A DNA stretch of 64,000 nt from Gammaproteobacteria bacterium (GCA_020850735.1 JADZEE010000001.1:214945-278944), one strand, 5' to 3'; shown: positions 1-10,929, counted from the first letter of the stretch. The notes: generated from the letters alone by a model not told the origin. Translations and numbers: made by a program.

Positions 1-374
1 ACGTCCGGAAACACGGGGGTGTCGCCGGCGTCGAGCAGGGTACGCCCACCCGTCTCGGCGGTCGCGATCTCGTCGATGAATTCGGCGGTGTGAAAGCGCG
101 CGAGCTCGGCGCGCGTCGCCGCGCGACCCGCGCGCACTTGCACCTGGCCGAGCAGGCCGGCGGCACGCGCGGCGCGCAGGAATGCACCCTGCCGGCCGGT
201 GCCGAGCGGATGCCCGTCGCCGAAGCCGTAGCGGCCGAGCGTGTCGTCGGCATACAGCTCGACCTGCCCGGCGGCGGCGAGGATCGGTGCGCCGCCGGCG
301 AGCGCCGCGGTGACGGCGAGGCGCAGGAACCGGCGCCTCGCAGCGCTGCAGCGACCTGCGTCGAATGCTGCCAT
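1..374 (-). CDS. Histone-deacetylase-family hydrolase, N-terminal part (runs off the window)
   Basis: Only the first 124 codons are visible; the gene leaves the window at its left edge. The ATG at 374 is preceded by AGGTGG, a reasonable ribosome site. Residues 13-16 (RRRF) followed by a hydrophobic stretch to about residue 34 look like a Tat-type signal peptide. The next part resembles the N-terminal loop of the HDAC/acetoin-utilisation (AcuC) family: YGFGDGHPLGTGR at 49-61 and FHTAEFI at 94-100. Family members are zinc-dependent amidohydrolases acting on acetyl-lysine, acetylpolyamines or related amides. The zinc and catalytic residues would lie beyond the edge, so activity cannot be judged. 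The signal suggests export, which is unusual for this family. Family assignment is fairly sure; substrate is unknown. Confidence 0.7.
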   Translation of the reverse strand, partial: MAAFDAGRCSAARRRFLRLAVTAALAGGAPILAAAGQVELYADDTLGRYGFGDGHPLGTGRQGAFLRAARAAGLLGQVQVRAGRAATRAELARFHTAEFIDEIATAETGGRTLLDAGDTPVFPD

Positions 375-594
375 GCAGCCACCCTGGCCGCGTCCGTGAA
401 CCGGATTCAAGCGCAAGTAGCGGGGTGCCGCCACGGGCTGCGACACACTATGATCCGGACGTCGGGGATCATGCGCGTCAGGATCGCCACCGCGGGTATC
501 GGCGCGCGGCCGTCGCAGCAGCTGCGGTGGACCCGCGGGTGCCGTGTCGCCCGGCCGGCGATTCGAAACCGCGCCCGTTGCGCAGGAAGGCAGC

Positions 595-1119
595 ATGGAA
601 CTCTCAGCCGTCACGCCAGGCACTTCGTCGCCGTACCGGGCCAGTGGCCGCGTGCGCGGTGAGCGGAGCGCCGCGGCGGGTTTCGTGATGATCGCGCTGA
701 CCGGCCTCGCCGGCGTGGCGCCGGCCGCCGGCACGCCGCTGCAGCCGGGCGCCTACGACATCGCTGCGCGGTTGATCATGCCGCACCTCGACGGCATGCG
801 CCGCAGCGTGATCAACGCCCAGCGCTGCCTGCGCGACGGCCAACCCGAAACCTTGTTCCCGGTTCTGCAACAGTACGCGTTCGGCGGCTGCGCGCTCGAC
901 TACGCGCAAACTGACGGCGACACGGTGCATTACGTGCTCGTGTGTGAAAGTGCGCGGGTGGCCACCGGCACCGCGACGCTGAGCGCGACCCCTGCCGGGC
1001 TGGTCGGTACGCTCGCCGTGAAGATGGGCGGCAAGAACATGACTTTCACACAACGTATCGAGGCCGTCCGGATCGGCGAATGTGCGGGCGCGACGGCTGC
1101 AACGACGCCGGTGCCGTGA
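595..1119 (+). CDS. DUF3617-family secreted protein
   Basis: A 174-residue protein of unknown function. The ATG at 595 follows AGGAAGG, which decides this start. A GTG at 652 would leave a shorter, more typical signal peptide but lacks a visible ribosome site. The N-terminus is long and basic, with a hydrophobic segment ending in an Ala-rich cleavage-like region (about residues 28-47). The mature part has the DUF3617 pattern: PGAYD near the start, a QRCL segment, a GGCALDY segment, an internal Cys pair and a closing QRIEAVRIGEC. These conserved cysteines suggest disulfides in the periplasm. It stands alone, downstream of the divergent HDAC-like gene and convergent with alkB, so the neighbourhood does not reveal a role. 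Confidence 0.6.
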   Translation: MELSAVTPGTSSPYRASGRVRGERSAAAGFVMIALTGLAGVAPAAGTPLQPGAYDIAARLIMPHLDGMRRSVINAQRCLRDGQPETLFPVLQQYAFGGCALDYAQTDGDTVHYVLVCESARVATGTATLSATPAGLVGTLAVKMGGKNMTFTQRIEAVRIGECAGATAATTPVP

Positions 1120-1161
1120 CTTGCGCTGATCCGGTGCCGGCCGGCGGACAGGCCGCAATGC

Positions 1162-1809
1162 TCAGCCCGCCTTGCGCAAGGTGAGATTGTAGCGGTAGCC
1201 GCCGGTGAGCGGATGCTGCGCGGCTGCCAGCGGCAGCACGCCGTGATAACGCAGCCGCGCCGGGCCGCCCCAGACCACGACGTCGCCATGGCGCAACGGC
1301 ACGCGCAGCGGCCGATCGGCGCGTTCGGTGCCGCCGAACAGGAATACGGCCGCAATGCCGAGCGACACCGAGACGATCGGCGCGTCGAAGTCGCGCTCGT
1401 TGCGGTCCTGGTGCAGGGACAACCGCGTGCCGGGTTCGTAGCGGTTGACGAGGCAGGCATCGGGCGCAAAACCGGCGTAGCCGGCTTGCCGTGCCGCGCG
1501 CGCCGCCAGGCTCGTGCACAGCGCCGGCAGCGCCGGCCAGTGCCGGCCGCTCAGCGGGTCCACGGCGTCGTAGCGGTAACCGCGGCGATCGCTGATCCAG
1601 CCCAGGGCGCCGCAGTTGCTCATCGCCACCGACATGCGCTGGCCGCCGGGGGTGAGCATGTGGCGCAGCGGTGCCCGCGCGATGACGGCCTCGACTGCGG
1701 CCACGAGGCGCGCGGCGTCAGCGGCGGCGAAACCGCGCAGCACGACCGCACCGGCGCCGATCGCCTGCTCGTGTACTCCGCCGTCAACCTCGTTTTCGAA
1801 CAGGTCCAT
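1162..1809 (-). CDS. alkB: AlkB, Fe(II)/2-oxoglutarate-dependent DNA/RNA repair dioxygenase
   Basis: AlkB reverses 1-methyladenine and 3-methylcytosine lesions by oxidative demethylation. The 215-residue protein keeps every catalytic element: iron ligands H133, D135 (motif HQD) and H189 (YHG), and the 2-oxoglutarate-binding arginines R206 and R212 in RYNLTLR. These sit two residues after their E. coli counterparts, so the alignment is essentially colinear. The substrate-lid segment MSVAMSNCGALGW (59-71) is also present. It lies 75 bp downstream of ada on the same strand and is probably co-transcribed with it, as in the classical adaptive response. The ribosome site at this ATG is weak. Confidence 0.95.
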   Translation of the reverse strand: MDLFENEVDGGVHEQAIGAGAVVLRGFAAADAARLVAAVEAVIARAPLRHMLTPGGQRMSVAMSNCGALGWISDRRGYRYDAVDPLSGRHWPALPALCTSLAARAARQAGYAGFAPDACLVNRYEPGTRLSLHQDRNERDFDAPIVSVSLGIAAVFLFGGTERADRPLRVPLRHGDVVVWGGPARLRYHGVLPLAAAQHPLTGGYRYNLTLRKAG

Positions 1810-1884
1810 GGCTGCCGGCGGCGGTGCGTCGTGATCAGAGGTCGTGAGTCGATCGCCCGCCGGCGTGCCGCGGTGGCCGCGGGT

Positions 1885-2958
1885 TCATTCCCCGGCTTCC
1901 CGATCGAGCAATGCACGCTTGCGCGCCACGCCCCAGCGATAGCCGGCGAGTCCGCCATCCGCCCGTATCACGCGGTGGCAGGGGATCGCCACGGCCAGGG
2001 TGTTGGCCGCGCAGGCCCCGGCCACGGCCCTGACCGACTGCGGCGCGCCGATGCGGCGCGCGATCTCGGTATAGCTCACCGTCTCGCCGGCGGGGATCTC
2101 GCGCAATGCGTCCCAGACGCGCTGCTGGAACGCCGTGCCGCGCACGTCCAGCGGCAGATCGAGCCCGAGTCCGGGCGCTTCCACCAGGCCGACCACCCGG
2201 GCGACGAGCTGCTCGAACTGCGGGTCACCGCCGTGCAGCTCGGCGTGCGGGAAGCGGTCCTGCAGATCGCGGGCCAGTTGCCCGGGATCATCGCCCATGA
2301 GGATGGCGCATACCCCGCGATCGCTGGCGGCGACGAGGATGGCGCCCAGCGAGCACTCGCCGATGGCGAAGCGCACCGTGGTGTTCGCACCGCCCGCGCG
2401 ATAGCTGGCGGGGGTCATGCCCAGGATTTCGTCGGCGCGCGCGTAAAAACGCCCCTGGGAGTTGTACCCGGCGGCGTAGACCGCCTCGGTGACGGTGCGG
2501 CTGCACGCCAGCCCGGCCCGCACGCGCCGGGCGCGGGCGGCGTTGGCGTAGGCCTTCGGCGTCAGGCCCGTGACCGCCTTGAATACCCGGTGCAGGTGAT
2601 ACGGGCTCATCCCCGCGTGCCGGGCGAGCGCGGCGAGCGCGGGCGGGTGCTCCGCGCCGTCGATGAGCCGGCACAAACCGGCCACGATCGCCGCGTGCCG
2701 CTCGGCGAGCGTGGGCCCGGTCGGTCTGCAGCGCTTGCACGGCCGGAAGCCGGCACGTTCGGCGTCCGCGGCGCTCGGATGGAATGTGACGTGCTCAGGC
2801 CGGGCCGTACGCGCCGGGCAGGACGGCCGGCAATACACCCCGGTCGTGTGCACCGCGTAGAAGAACTCGCCGTCGGCCGTCGGGTCGCGTGCGAGCACGG
2901 CCGCCCAGCGCGGGTCTGCCGCGGTCGTTTGCGCGCGGCGTTGCTCGAGAGCAGTCAT
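1885..2958 (-). CDS. ada: Ada, bifunctional transcriptional activator and O6-methylguanine-DNA methyltransferase
   Basis: Ada removes methyl groups from phosphotriesters and O6-methylguanine and, once methylated, activates repair genes. The 357-residue protein has three parts. The N-terminal zinc domain has cysteines C43, C47, C74 and C77; C43 corresponds to the E. coli phosphotriester acceptor. An AraC-type helix-turn-helix region spans about 95-190, and a C-terminal methyltransferase carries PCHR with acceptor C327. The ATG at 2958 is set by GGAGGTGGCT just upstream. A well-matched Ada box and a -10 element lie upstream, so autoregulation as in E. coli is likely. alkB follows. Nothing appears truncated. 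Confidence 0.96.
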   Translation of the reverse strand: MTALEQRRAQTTAADPRWAAVLARDPTADGEFFYAVHTTGVYCRPSCPARTARPEHVTFHPSAADAERAGFRPCKRCRPTGPTLAERHAAIVAGLCRLIDGAEHPPALAALARHAGMSPYHLHRVFKAVTGLTPKAYANAARARRVRAGLACSRTVTEAVYAAGYNSQGRFYARADEILGMTPASYRAGGANTTVRFAIGECSLGAILVAASDRGVCAILMGDDPGQLARDLQDRFPHAELHGGDPQFEQLVARVVGLVEAPGLGLDLPLDVRGTAFQQRVWDALREIPAGETVSYTEIARRIGAPQSVRAVAGACAANTLAVAIPCHRVIRADGGLAGYRWGVARKRALLDREAGE

Positions 2959-2997
2959 AGCCACCTCCGGACCTCCAGCCCTGCACGGCATGCAGAC

Positions 2998-3047
2998 ACT
3001 GTAGTCATCGCGGCGGCGCTGCGCACTCCGGTGCTTGCGCTCGAATT
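2998..3047 (-). promoter_or_regulatory. Ada box and promoter of ada-alkB
   Basis: On the minus strand, bases 3047-3034 read AATTCGAGCGCAAG. This has the A-box AAT and B-box GCAA separated by six bases, as in the E. coli ada promoter. A -10-like TACAGT lies at 3003-2998, placing the box roughly 43-56 bases upstream of the expected transcription start. The -35 position (GTGCGC) is poor, as expected for an activator-dependent promoter. The E. coli comparison is from memory; activity is inferred. Confidence 0.65.
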
Positions 3048-3118
3048 CGCGCGGCGCAGGGCCGGCGCCGCCGGGACGGGCCGCAGGCACTGCCCGGACC
3101 GCGTCGGATCCGGGTAGC

Positions 3119-3205
3119 TGGTGCCGGGAGTGGGAATCGAACCCACACGGTGTCGCCACCACCGGATTTTGAGTCCGGCGCGTCTACCAGTTCCGCCATC
3201 CCGGC
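3119..3205 (-). tRNA. tRNA-Leu (anticodon CAA)
   Basis: On the minus strand the sequence folds as a complete 87-nt tRNA with encoded CCA. The acceptor stem GCCGGGA pairs with TCCCGGC. The anticodon loop CTCAAAA on a CCGGA/TCCGG stem gives anticodon CAA, which reads UUG. There is a long class II variable arm (GGTGGCGACACC) and a GTTCGATTC T-loop. The long variable arm and anticodon identify leucine. A -10-like TATACT lies at 3222-3217, about 12 bases before the mature 5' end, and is probably its promoter; no good -35 is evident. Confidence 0.97.
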
Positions 3206-3223
3206 GCGGGGGCGCAAGTATAA

Positions 3224-5458
<2,235 letters not shown>

Positions 5459-5486
5459 TGGCGCCCCGATTTTTCGCCGGACTCCC

Positions 5487-5819
5487 ATGGACTTGCTGAT
5501 TTCAGACGCCTGGGCGCAGGGCGCCCCACCCCCGCAGGGCGGCGGCATGATCGAGCTGATGATCATGTTCGGCCTGCTGTTCGTGGTGTTCTACTTCACG
5601 CTCTGGCGTCCGCAGTCGAAGCGCCAGAAGGAACACCGCGATCTGCTCGCGCGTCTCGCCAAGGGCGACGAGGTCGTGACCAGTGGCGGGCTCGTGGGTC
5701 GGGTGAAGGACATCGGCGACAACTTCGCCGTCGTCGAAATCGCCAAGGGCGTCGACGTGAAAGTGCAGAAAGGCTCCGTCCAGACCGTGCTGCCCAAGGG
5801 AACGATGAAAGCGCTGTGA
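5487..5819 (+). CDS. yajC: YajC, Sec translocon accessory subunit
   Basis: A small inner-membrane protein that associates with SecDF and SecYEG. The 110 residues contain a short periplasmic N-terminus, one transmembrane segment (about 22-40, IELMIMFGLLFVVFYFTLW), the conserved RPQSKRQKEH just after it, and a C-terminal cytoplasmic domain with the GDEVVTSGGLVGRV motif. ATG 5487 fits the family N-terminus. It lies 52 bp upstream of secD in the usual yajC-secD-secF order, downstream of queA-tgt. Spacing suggests a single transcript, although a weak extra promoter at the end of tgt is possible. Confidence 0.95.
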   Translation: MDLLISDAWAQGAPPPQGGGMIELMIMFGLLFVVFYFTLWRPQSKRQKEHRDLLARLAKGDEVVTSGGLVGRVKDIGDNFAVVEIAKGVDVKVQKGSVQTVLPKGTMKAL

Positions 5820-5871
5820 CCCCGAGACGCCGCGCTCCGCGCGGCACCCGTCAACGGATTTTCCACAATCG

Positions 5872-7734
5872 ATGAACCGCTATCCTGTCTGGAAGTACAT
5901 CCTGATTGTCACCACCGTGATGATCGGCGCCCTGTACGCGGCGCCGAACCTGTACGGTGAGGATCCCGCGCTGCAGATCTCGGCGGCGCGTGGCGCGACG
6001 GTCGACGCGGGTGTCGAGCAGAAGGTCCGCGATGCCCTCGCCGGCAAGTCGATCGAGCCGCTCGCGATCGAGCATGAAGCGGACCGCCTGCTGGTACGCT
6101 TCGCCGACACCGACGACCAGCGTGCGGCGCAGGGTGAAGTCGCCGTGACCCTCGGCGAGGACTACACCGTGGCGGTGAACCTCGCGCCGGCCACGCCGCG
6201 CTGGCTGCGGTACATCGGCGCGCAACCGATGTACCTGGGTCTCGATCTTCGTGGCGGCGTCCATTTTCTCATGCAGGTGGACATGGAAGCGGTCACGCGC
6301 CAGGCCGAGGAACGCTACGTCGCCGACATCAAGACGCTGCTGCGCGACAAGCGCGTGCGCTACCTGCCGTTCAACCGCAGCGATGGCGGCGGTATCTATA
6401 TCCGCTTTCGCGACGCCCAGGGGCGGGAAGATGCGTTCGATCTCATCAACGAGGAGCAACCCGATCTGCTCATCGAGGACGATCCCGCCGTGACCGGGGA
6501 CGAAACCGCCCTGAAGGTCACGGTGCGGCCGGAGACGTTCGAACAGACGCGCAAGTTCGCCCTGCAGCAGAATCTCACGACGCTGCGCAACCGCATCAAC
6601 GAGCTCGGGGTCGCCGAGCCGGTCATCCAGCAGCAGGGCGCGGACCGCATCGTCGTCCAGCTGCCGGGCGTGCAGGACACGGCGCGTGCCAAGGAGATCC
6701 TCGGTGCCACCGCCACGCTCGAGTTCCGCATGGTCGACGAGGAGCACGACGTCCAGGACGCCCTCGACGGCAAAGTGCCGGTGCGCTCCAAGCTCTACCG
6801 CACCCGCGACGGCAAGCCGGTGCTGCTCAAGAAGGATGTCATGCTCACCGGTGAGTACATCGTCGATGCGTCCTCGGGTATCGAACAGCAGAACGGTTCG
6901 CCGGCGGTATTCATTACACTCGACGGCAAAGGTGCGCGGCAGTTCAGCCGCGCCACCCGCGATCAGGTCGGCCGGCCCATGGGCGTCGTATTCATCGAGA
7001 ACAAGTCCGCCACAGAGAAAAAAGGCGGACAGTTCGTGCGCGTGAAGAAAACCGTGGAGGAGGTCATCAACATCGCCACCATTCGCGAGGAGCTCGGCAA
7101 GCGCTTCCAGATCACCGGACTGGATTCCACCGAGGAGGCGCGCAATCTCTCGCTGCTGTTGCGGGCCGGCGCGCTCGCGGCACCGGTGGAGATCATCGAG
7201 GAACGCACGGTTGGCCCGAGCATGGGCAAGGAAAACATCGACCGCGGCGTGCTCTCGTGCGTCATCGGCTTCGTTGCCGTGCTCTTGTTCATGATTTTTT
7301 ACTATCGTGTTTTCGGACTTTTCGCCAATGTCGCGCTGCTGCTGAACGTGGTGCTGCTGGTGGCGCTGCTGTCGATGCTGCAGGCGACGCTGACCATGCC
7401 GGGTATCGCCGGTATTTTGCTCACCGTCGGTATGGCCGTCGACGCGAACGTGCTCATCAACGAGCGCATCCGCGAGGAGCTGCGCAACGGCAACAGTCCG
7501 CAGGCGAGCATCAATTCCGGCTACGAACGCGCTTTCGCGACGATCGCCGACTCCAACATCACCACACTGATCGCCGCTATCGTCCTTTTCGGTTTCGGCA
7601 CCGGCCCGGTGAAAGGATTCGCGGTGACCCTGTCACTGGGGATCATGACCTCGATGTTCACGGCAATCATGGGTACGCGGGCGATCGCGAACCTGGTGTA
7701 CGGCGGCCGTCGCGTCGCCAAGCTGTCGATCTGA
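5872..7734 (+). CDS. secD: SecD, protein translocase subunit
   Basis: SecD works with SecF to drive late stages of protein export with the proton motive force. The 620-residue protein has an N-terminal membrane helix (about 7-25), the conserved YLGLDLRGGVHFLMQVDM segment, a large periplasmic P1 domain, and five C-terminal helices from about residue 455. The motif GMAVDANVLINERIREE carries D524, equivalent to the E. coli proton-pathway aspartate. Length and architecture are standard for the gammaproteobacterial form. It is followed after 15 bp by secF, with which it forms one functional unit. Confidence 0.97.
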   Translation: MNRYPVWKYILIVTTVMIGALYAAPNLYGEDPALQISAARGATVDAGVEQKVRDALAGKSIEPLAIEHEADRLLVRFADTDDQRAAQGEVAVTLGEDYTVAVNLAPATPRWLRYIGAQPMYLGLDLRGGVHFLMQVDMEAVTRQAEERYVADIKTLLRDKRVRYLPFNRSDGGGIYIRFRDAQGREDAFDLINEEQPDLLIEDDPAVTGDETALKVTVRPETFEQTRKFALQQNLTTLRNRINELGVAEPVIQQQGADRIVVQLPGVQDTARAKEILGATATLEFRMVDEEHDVQDALDGKVPVRSKLYRTRDGKPVLLKKDVMLTGEYIVDASSGIEQQNGSPAVFITLDGKGARQFSRATRDQVGRPMGVVFIENKSATEKKGGQFVRVKKTVEEVINIATIREELGKRFQITGLDSTEEARNLSLLLRAGALAAPVEIIEERTVGPSMGKENIDRGVLSCVIGFVAVLLFMIFYYRVFGLFANVALLLNVVLLVALLSMLQATLTMPGIAGILLTVGMAVDANVLINERIREELRNGNSPQASINSGYERAFATIADSNITTLIAAIVLFGFGTGPVKGFAVTLSLGIMTSMFTAIMGTRAIANLVYGGRRVAKLSI

Positions 7735-7749
7735 TTGCGGAGGACGACG

Positions 7750-8670
7750 ATGGAATTTTTTCGCGCCACCAGCATCGATTTCCTCGGCAGGCGCCGCTAC
7801 GCCTACGCATTCACGATCCTGCTCACGCTTGGCACTGCCGTCTGTCTGGCGAGCAAGGGGCTGAATTTCGGCATCGATTTCACCGGCGGTACGCTCATCG
7901 AGCTCGGTTACGAGCGGGACGTCGCGCTCGACAAGGTGCGCGGCGAGCTTGCTGCGGCCGGTTTCAAGGACGCCCTGGTGCAGAATTTCGGCTCCCCGCG
8001 CGACGTCCTGGTACGACTCGCGCCGCAGGCCGAGGAGTCGAGCGCGGCGATCAGCAACCGCGTGCTCGAGGCGCTGCCGGGCGCACAGATGCGGCGGGTG
8101 GAGTTCGTCGGTCCGCAGATCGGTGACGAGCTCGCCGAACAGGGCGGGCTCGCCATGCTCTACGCACTCATCGGCATACTCATCTACGTCGCAATTCGCT
8201 TCGAGTGGCGCTTTGCCGTCGGTGCGGTGATAGCCACCATTCATGACGCCGTGATCGTGTTCGGCGCTCTCTCGCTCACTCAGCTCACTTTCGATCTGAC
8301 CGCCCTGGCGGCCGTGCTGGCGGTGATTGGCTATTCGCTGAACGATACCATCGTCGTGTTCGACCGCATCCGTGAGAACTTCCGCAAGATGCGCAAGGGC
8401 ACGCCCGAGGAGGTGGCCAACGCGTCCATCAACCAGACGCTGTCGCGCACCATCATGACCAGCGTCGCGACCCTGCTCGTGGTCGTGGCCCTGTTCGTCT
8501 ACGGCGGCGAGGTGCTGCGGCCGTTCTCGGCAGCGCTCATCGTCGGCATCCTGATCGGTACTTTTTCCTCGATCTACGTCGCCAGCGCCCTTACCATCGC
8601 GCTCGGCATCTCGCGGGGGGACATGCTGCCGGTGGCCAGGGAAGGCGCGCCAGCCGACCAGCGTCCCTGA
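7750..8670 (+). CDS. secF: SecF, protein translocase subunit
   Basis: SecF is the partner of SecD in the SecDF export motor. ATG 7750 is preceded by GGAGGACGACG, giving 306 residues. It has an N-terminal helix around 19-36 and the GIDFTGGTLIELGYE segment (about 43-57) that opens the periplasmic P4 domain. C-terminal helices include the conserved VIGYSLNDTIVVFDRIREN motif (about 193-211). No fusion to SecD is present. pdxB begins 6 bp after its stop, so the secDF unit may continue into that gene. Confidence 0.97.
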   Translation: MEFFRATSIDFLGRRRYAYAFTILLTLGTAVCLASKGLNFGIDFTGGTLIELGYERDVALDKVRGELAAAGFKDALVQNFGSPRDVLVRLAPQAEESSAAISNRVLEALPGAQMRRVEFVGPQIGDELAEQGGLAMLYALIGILIYVAIRFEWRFAVGAVIATIHDAVIVFGALSLTQLTFDLTALAAVLAVIGYSLNDTIVVFDRIRENFRKMRKGTPEEVANASINQTLSRTIMTSVATLLVVVALFVYGGEVLRPFSAALIVGILIGTFSSIYVASALTIALGISRGDMLPVAREGAPADQRP

Positions 8671-8675
8671 GGCCG

Positions 8676-9926
8676 GTGCCCGGAGCGGTTCCGCAACCCC
8701 GCCGGGCGGCCCGCGAAGGCTCCGACCGGGCGCGCGTCCGGAGGGGTCGGGACGGCGGTCCCGGCGCGCCGCGAAGCCTGCATATCCTCGCCGACCCGGA
8801 CATTCTGGGCGTCGCCACCGCGTTCGCGCCCCTGGGTGAGCTCACGCTGCTGCCCGGCCGCGATTGGAGCCCGGCGGTGGTGCGCGACCGGGACGCGCTG
8901 CTGGTGCGCTCGGTCACGCGGATCGACGGGCGGCTGCTCGAGGGCAGCCGGGTCCGCTTCGTCGGCTCGGCGACGGCCGGCACCGATCACGTCGATCGGG
9001 ACTGGCTCGCGGCGCACGGCGTGGGCTTCGCCCACGCGCCGGGATCGAATGCCCCGTCCGTGGTCGATTACGTGCTCAGCGTGCTCAGCGTGTTCGCCGG
9101 CGAGGACGGCCGGGCCCTGGCCGATTACACGGTCGGGGTGGTCGGCTGCGGCGCCGTGGGCGGGCGCCTCGTCGCGCGCCTGGGCGCGCTCGGCGTGCCC
9201 TGTCTGCGCAACGACCCGCCGCTCGCCCGAACCGGCGCTGGCACAGGCTTCGTCACGATCGAGGAGCTGCTCGCCCGTGCTGACGTGGTGACCCTGCACG
9301 TGCCGCTGACCACGGCGGGTACGGACGCTACCGCCGGGCTCCTGCACGCGGGCCGGCTCGGGACCATGCGCCGCGGTGCTACGCTCATCAATGCCGCACG
9401 CGGTGGCGTGGTCGACGAGCACGCGCTCGGCCGGGCGCTGGCTGCCGGCCGGCTGCGCGCGGCGCTCGACTGCTGGGAGGACGAACCGGGCATCGCATCC
9501 GAACTGCTGGAACGCGTGACGATCGGTACGCCGCACATCGCCGGCTACGCGCTCGACGGCAAGCTCGCCGCGACTCGCATGCTGCACACGGCGCTGTGCA
9601 GTGCGTTCGGGCGCGAGGATCCCTGGCCGCTGGCGGCGCTGGCCCCGCTCGTACCTCCCGTGCCGGAGCGCACGCTGGCCCCGGGACCGGCCGACGCCTG
9701 CGTCCGCGCCCTGGTGCTCGCCTGCTATGATGTGCGCCGCGATGCGGCCGCGCTCGCCGCGGGCGTGAACGCGCCGCGGGCCGAGCGAGCCGTGCTGTTC
9801 GACCGGCTGCGCCGGGACTACCCGGCGCGGCGTGAATTTGCCGCCATCCCGGTGCGTATCGGACCGGCGGGTGACGGCAGCCTGCACCGGCAGATCGCCG
9901 GCGCCGGTTTTACCGTCGTCGACTGA
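8676..9926 (+). CDS. pdxB: PdxB, erythronate-4-phosphate dehydrogenase
   Basis: PdxB oxidises 4-phosphoerythronate in the DXP-dependent pyridoxal 5'-phosphate pathway. It is a D-2-hydroxyacid dehydrogenase with the NAD-binding VGVVGCGAVGGRL. The catalytic Arg lies in NAARGGVVDE, the Glu in CWEDEP and the His in GTPHIAGYALDGK; the last segment is characteristic of PdxB. A PdxB-type C-terminal domain follows. From GTG 8676 the product is 416 residues, longer than E. coli's 378. Family similarity begins only at LHILADP (about residue 35). The first ~34 Arg/Gly-rich residues are doubtful, and an unusual start near 8778 is possible. The reading frame is certain; the start is not. Confidence 0.88.
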   Translation: MPGAVPQPRRAAREGSDRARVRRGRDGGPGAPRSLHILADPDILGVATAFAPLGELTLLPGRDWSPAVVRDRDALLVRSVTRIDGRLLEGSRVRFVGSATAGTDHVDRDWLAAHGVGFAHAPGSNAPSVVDYVLSVLSVFAGEDGRALADYTVGVVGCGAVGGRLVARLGALGVPCLRNDPPLARTGAGTGFVTIEELLARADVVTLHVPLTTAGTDATAGLLHAGRLGTMRRGATLINAARGGVVDEHALGRALAAGRLRAALDCWEDEPGIASELLERVTIGTPHIAGYALDGKLAATRMLHTALCSAFGREDPWPLAALAPLVPPVPERTLAPGPADACVRALVLACYDVRRDAAALAAGVNAPRAERAVLFDRLRRDYPARREFAAIPVRIGPAGDGSLHRQIAGAGFTVVD

Positions 9927-9985
9927 AGCCGGGCCGGCTGCCACGCCGCGGGCCGGCCGCGGCTGCGACTGAACGGAGGTGACCC

Positions 9986-10384
9986 ATGCGGATGCTGCAC
10001 ACGATGCTGCGAGTCGGCGATCTGGATCGCTCGCTCGCGTTCTACACGGACGTGCTCAGTATGAAGCTGCTGCGCCGGCGGGATTTTCCCGAGGGCAAGT
10101 TCACACTGGCGTTCGTCGGCTATGCCGACGAGAAGGACGCGACCGTGCTCGAGCTCACCCACAACTGGGACACGGACCGCTACGAGCACGGCGATGCCTA
10201 CGGCCACATCGCCATCGGTGTCGATGACGTCTACGCGGCCTGCGACCGCATCAAGGCTGCAGGTGGCGAGGTCGTGCGCGAGGCGGGCCCCATGAAGGGC
10301 ACGACGACGGTGATCGCCTTCGTCGCGGATCCCGACGGATACCGGATCGAACTGCTCGAGGACCGGGCCGGGGACGCCGCCTGA
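9986..10384 (+). CDS. gloA: GloA, lactoylglutathione lyase (glyoxalase I)
   Basis: Glyoxalase I isomerises the glutathione hemithioacetal of methylglyoxal to S-lactoylglutathione. The 132-residue protein has all four metal ligands at the same positions as the E. coli nickel enzyme: H5, E56, H74 and E122. Two glyoxalase/VOC repeats are evident (about 1-62 and 70-126), including [21 protein letters not shown] and [15 protein letters not shown] strong GGAGGT sits 6 bases before ATG 9986. It follows pdxB by 59 bp and converges with the DUF4399 gene. Confidence 0.96.
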   Translation: MRMLHTMLRVGDLDRSLAFYTDVLSMKLLRRRDFPEGKFTLAFVGYADEKDATVLELTHNWDTDRYEHGDAYGHIAIGVDDVYAACDRIKAAGGEVVREAGPMKGTTTVIAFVADPDGYRIELLEDRAGDAA

Positions 10385-10416
10385 TGGACATCGCCCCGCA
10401 ATCTGCCGCGAGGGGG

Positions 10417-10830
10417 CTACCGGATCGTGACGGTGATCCGCTCGGAGACGACCGGCGGCGTGTGCGGCACGTGCTGGTAATCGCCGAGCAGCAGTTGCAG
10501 GGTGTGCCTGCCGGGCGGCAGCTCCACGGTCACCTCGGTCTGACCGCCGCCGAAGTGCCGGTGCTGATCGTCGGCGGGGATCGGCTGGTCGAGCGGCGGC
10601 AGATCGGTGTCGATGAGCAGGTGATGGTGGCCGGTCCTGGCGACATCGACGCCGGCGGGCGCCACGCCCATGTTGCGCAGGCCGAAGCGTACGGTGACCG
10701 GGCTGGCGACGCTCGCGCCATCCGCCGGACTGATGAGATAGGTCGCCGCCCCTTCGGGCGCCGGCGTTCCCGCCGAAACGGCGGCGGCCGCCGCGAACGC
10801 CGCGACGGCGAGCGGGGTCTTCCAGGTCAT
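10417..10830 (-). CDS. DUF4399-domain exported protein
   Basis: A 137-residue protein of unknown function. The ATG at 10830 is preceded by GAGGAGGCAATC, which fixes the start. Residues 1-21 form a clear Sec signal peptide ending in an Ala-rich stretch. The remainder is a DUF4399 domain: ISPADGASVASPVTVRFGL, the GHHHLLID segment (about 67-74) and a C-terminal PPGRHTLQLLLGDY region. This looks like an immunoglobulin-like fold with a His cluster. The GHHHL motif could bind metal, but that is a guess. It is divergent from mlaF, with 124 bp between the two starts. Confidence 0.75.
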   Translation of the reverse strand: MTWKTPLAVAAFAAAAAVSAGTPAPEGAATYLISPADGASVASPVTVRFGLRNMGVAPAGVDVARTGHHHLLIDTDLPPLDQPIPADDQHRHFGGGQTEVTVELPPGRHTLQLLLGDYQHVPHTPPVVSERITVTIR

Positions 10831-10899
10831 GATTGCCTCCTCGCGGGCCGCTATCGCTGAATTCGGGAGCATCCTAGCACAGCCGTATATGCGTCGACG

Positions 10900-10929
10900 T
10901 TGACCGCACGGCGCGTTGTGCCGAGAATT
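10900..10929 (+). promoter_or_regulatory. Candidate promoter of the mla operon
   Basis: TTGACC at 10900-10905 and AGAATT at 10924-10929 are separated by 18 bases and lie 26 bases upstream of the mlaF ATG. The -35 matches consensus at five of six positions; the -10 is moderate. The DUF4399 gene must be transcribed in the opposite direction from the same 124-bp gap. Confidence 0.4.
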
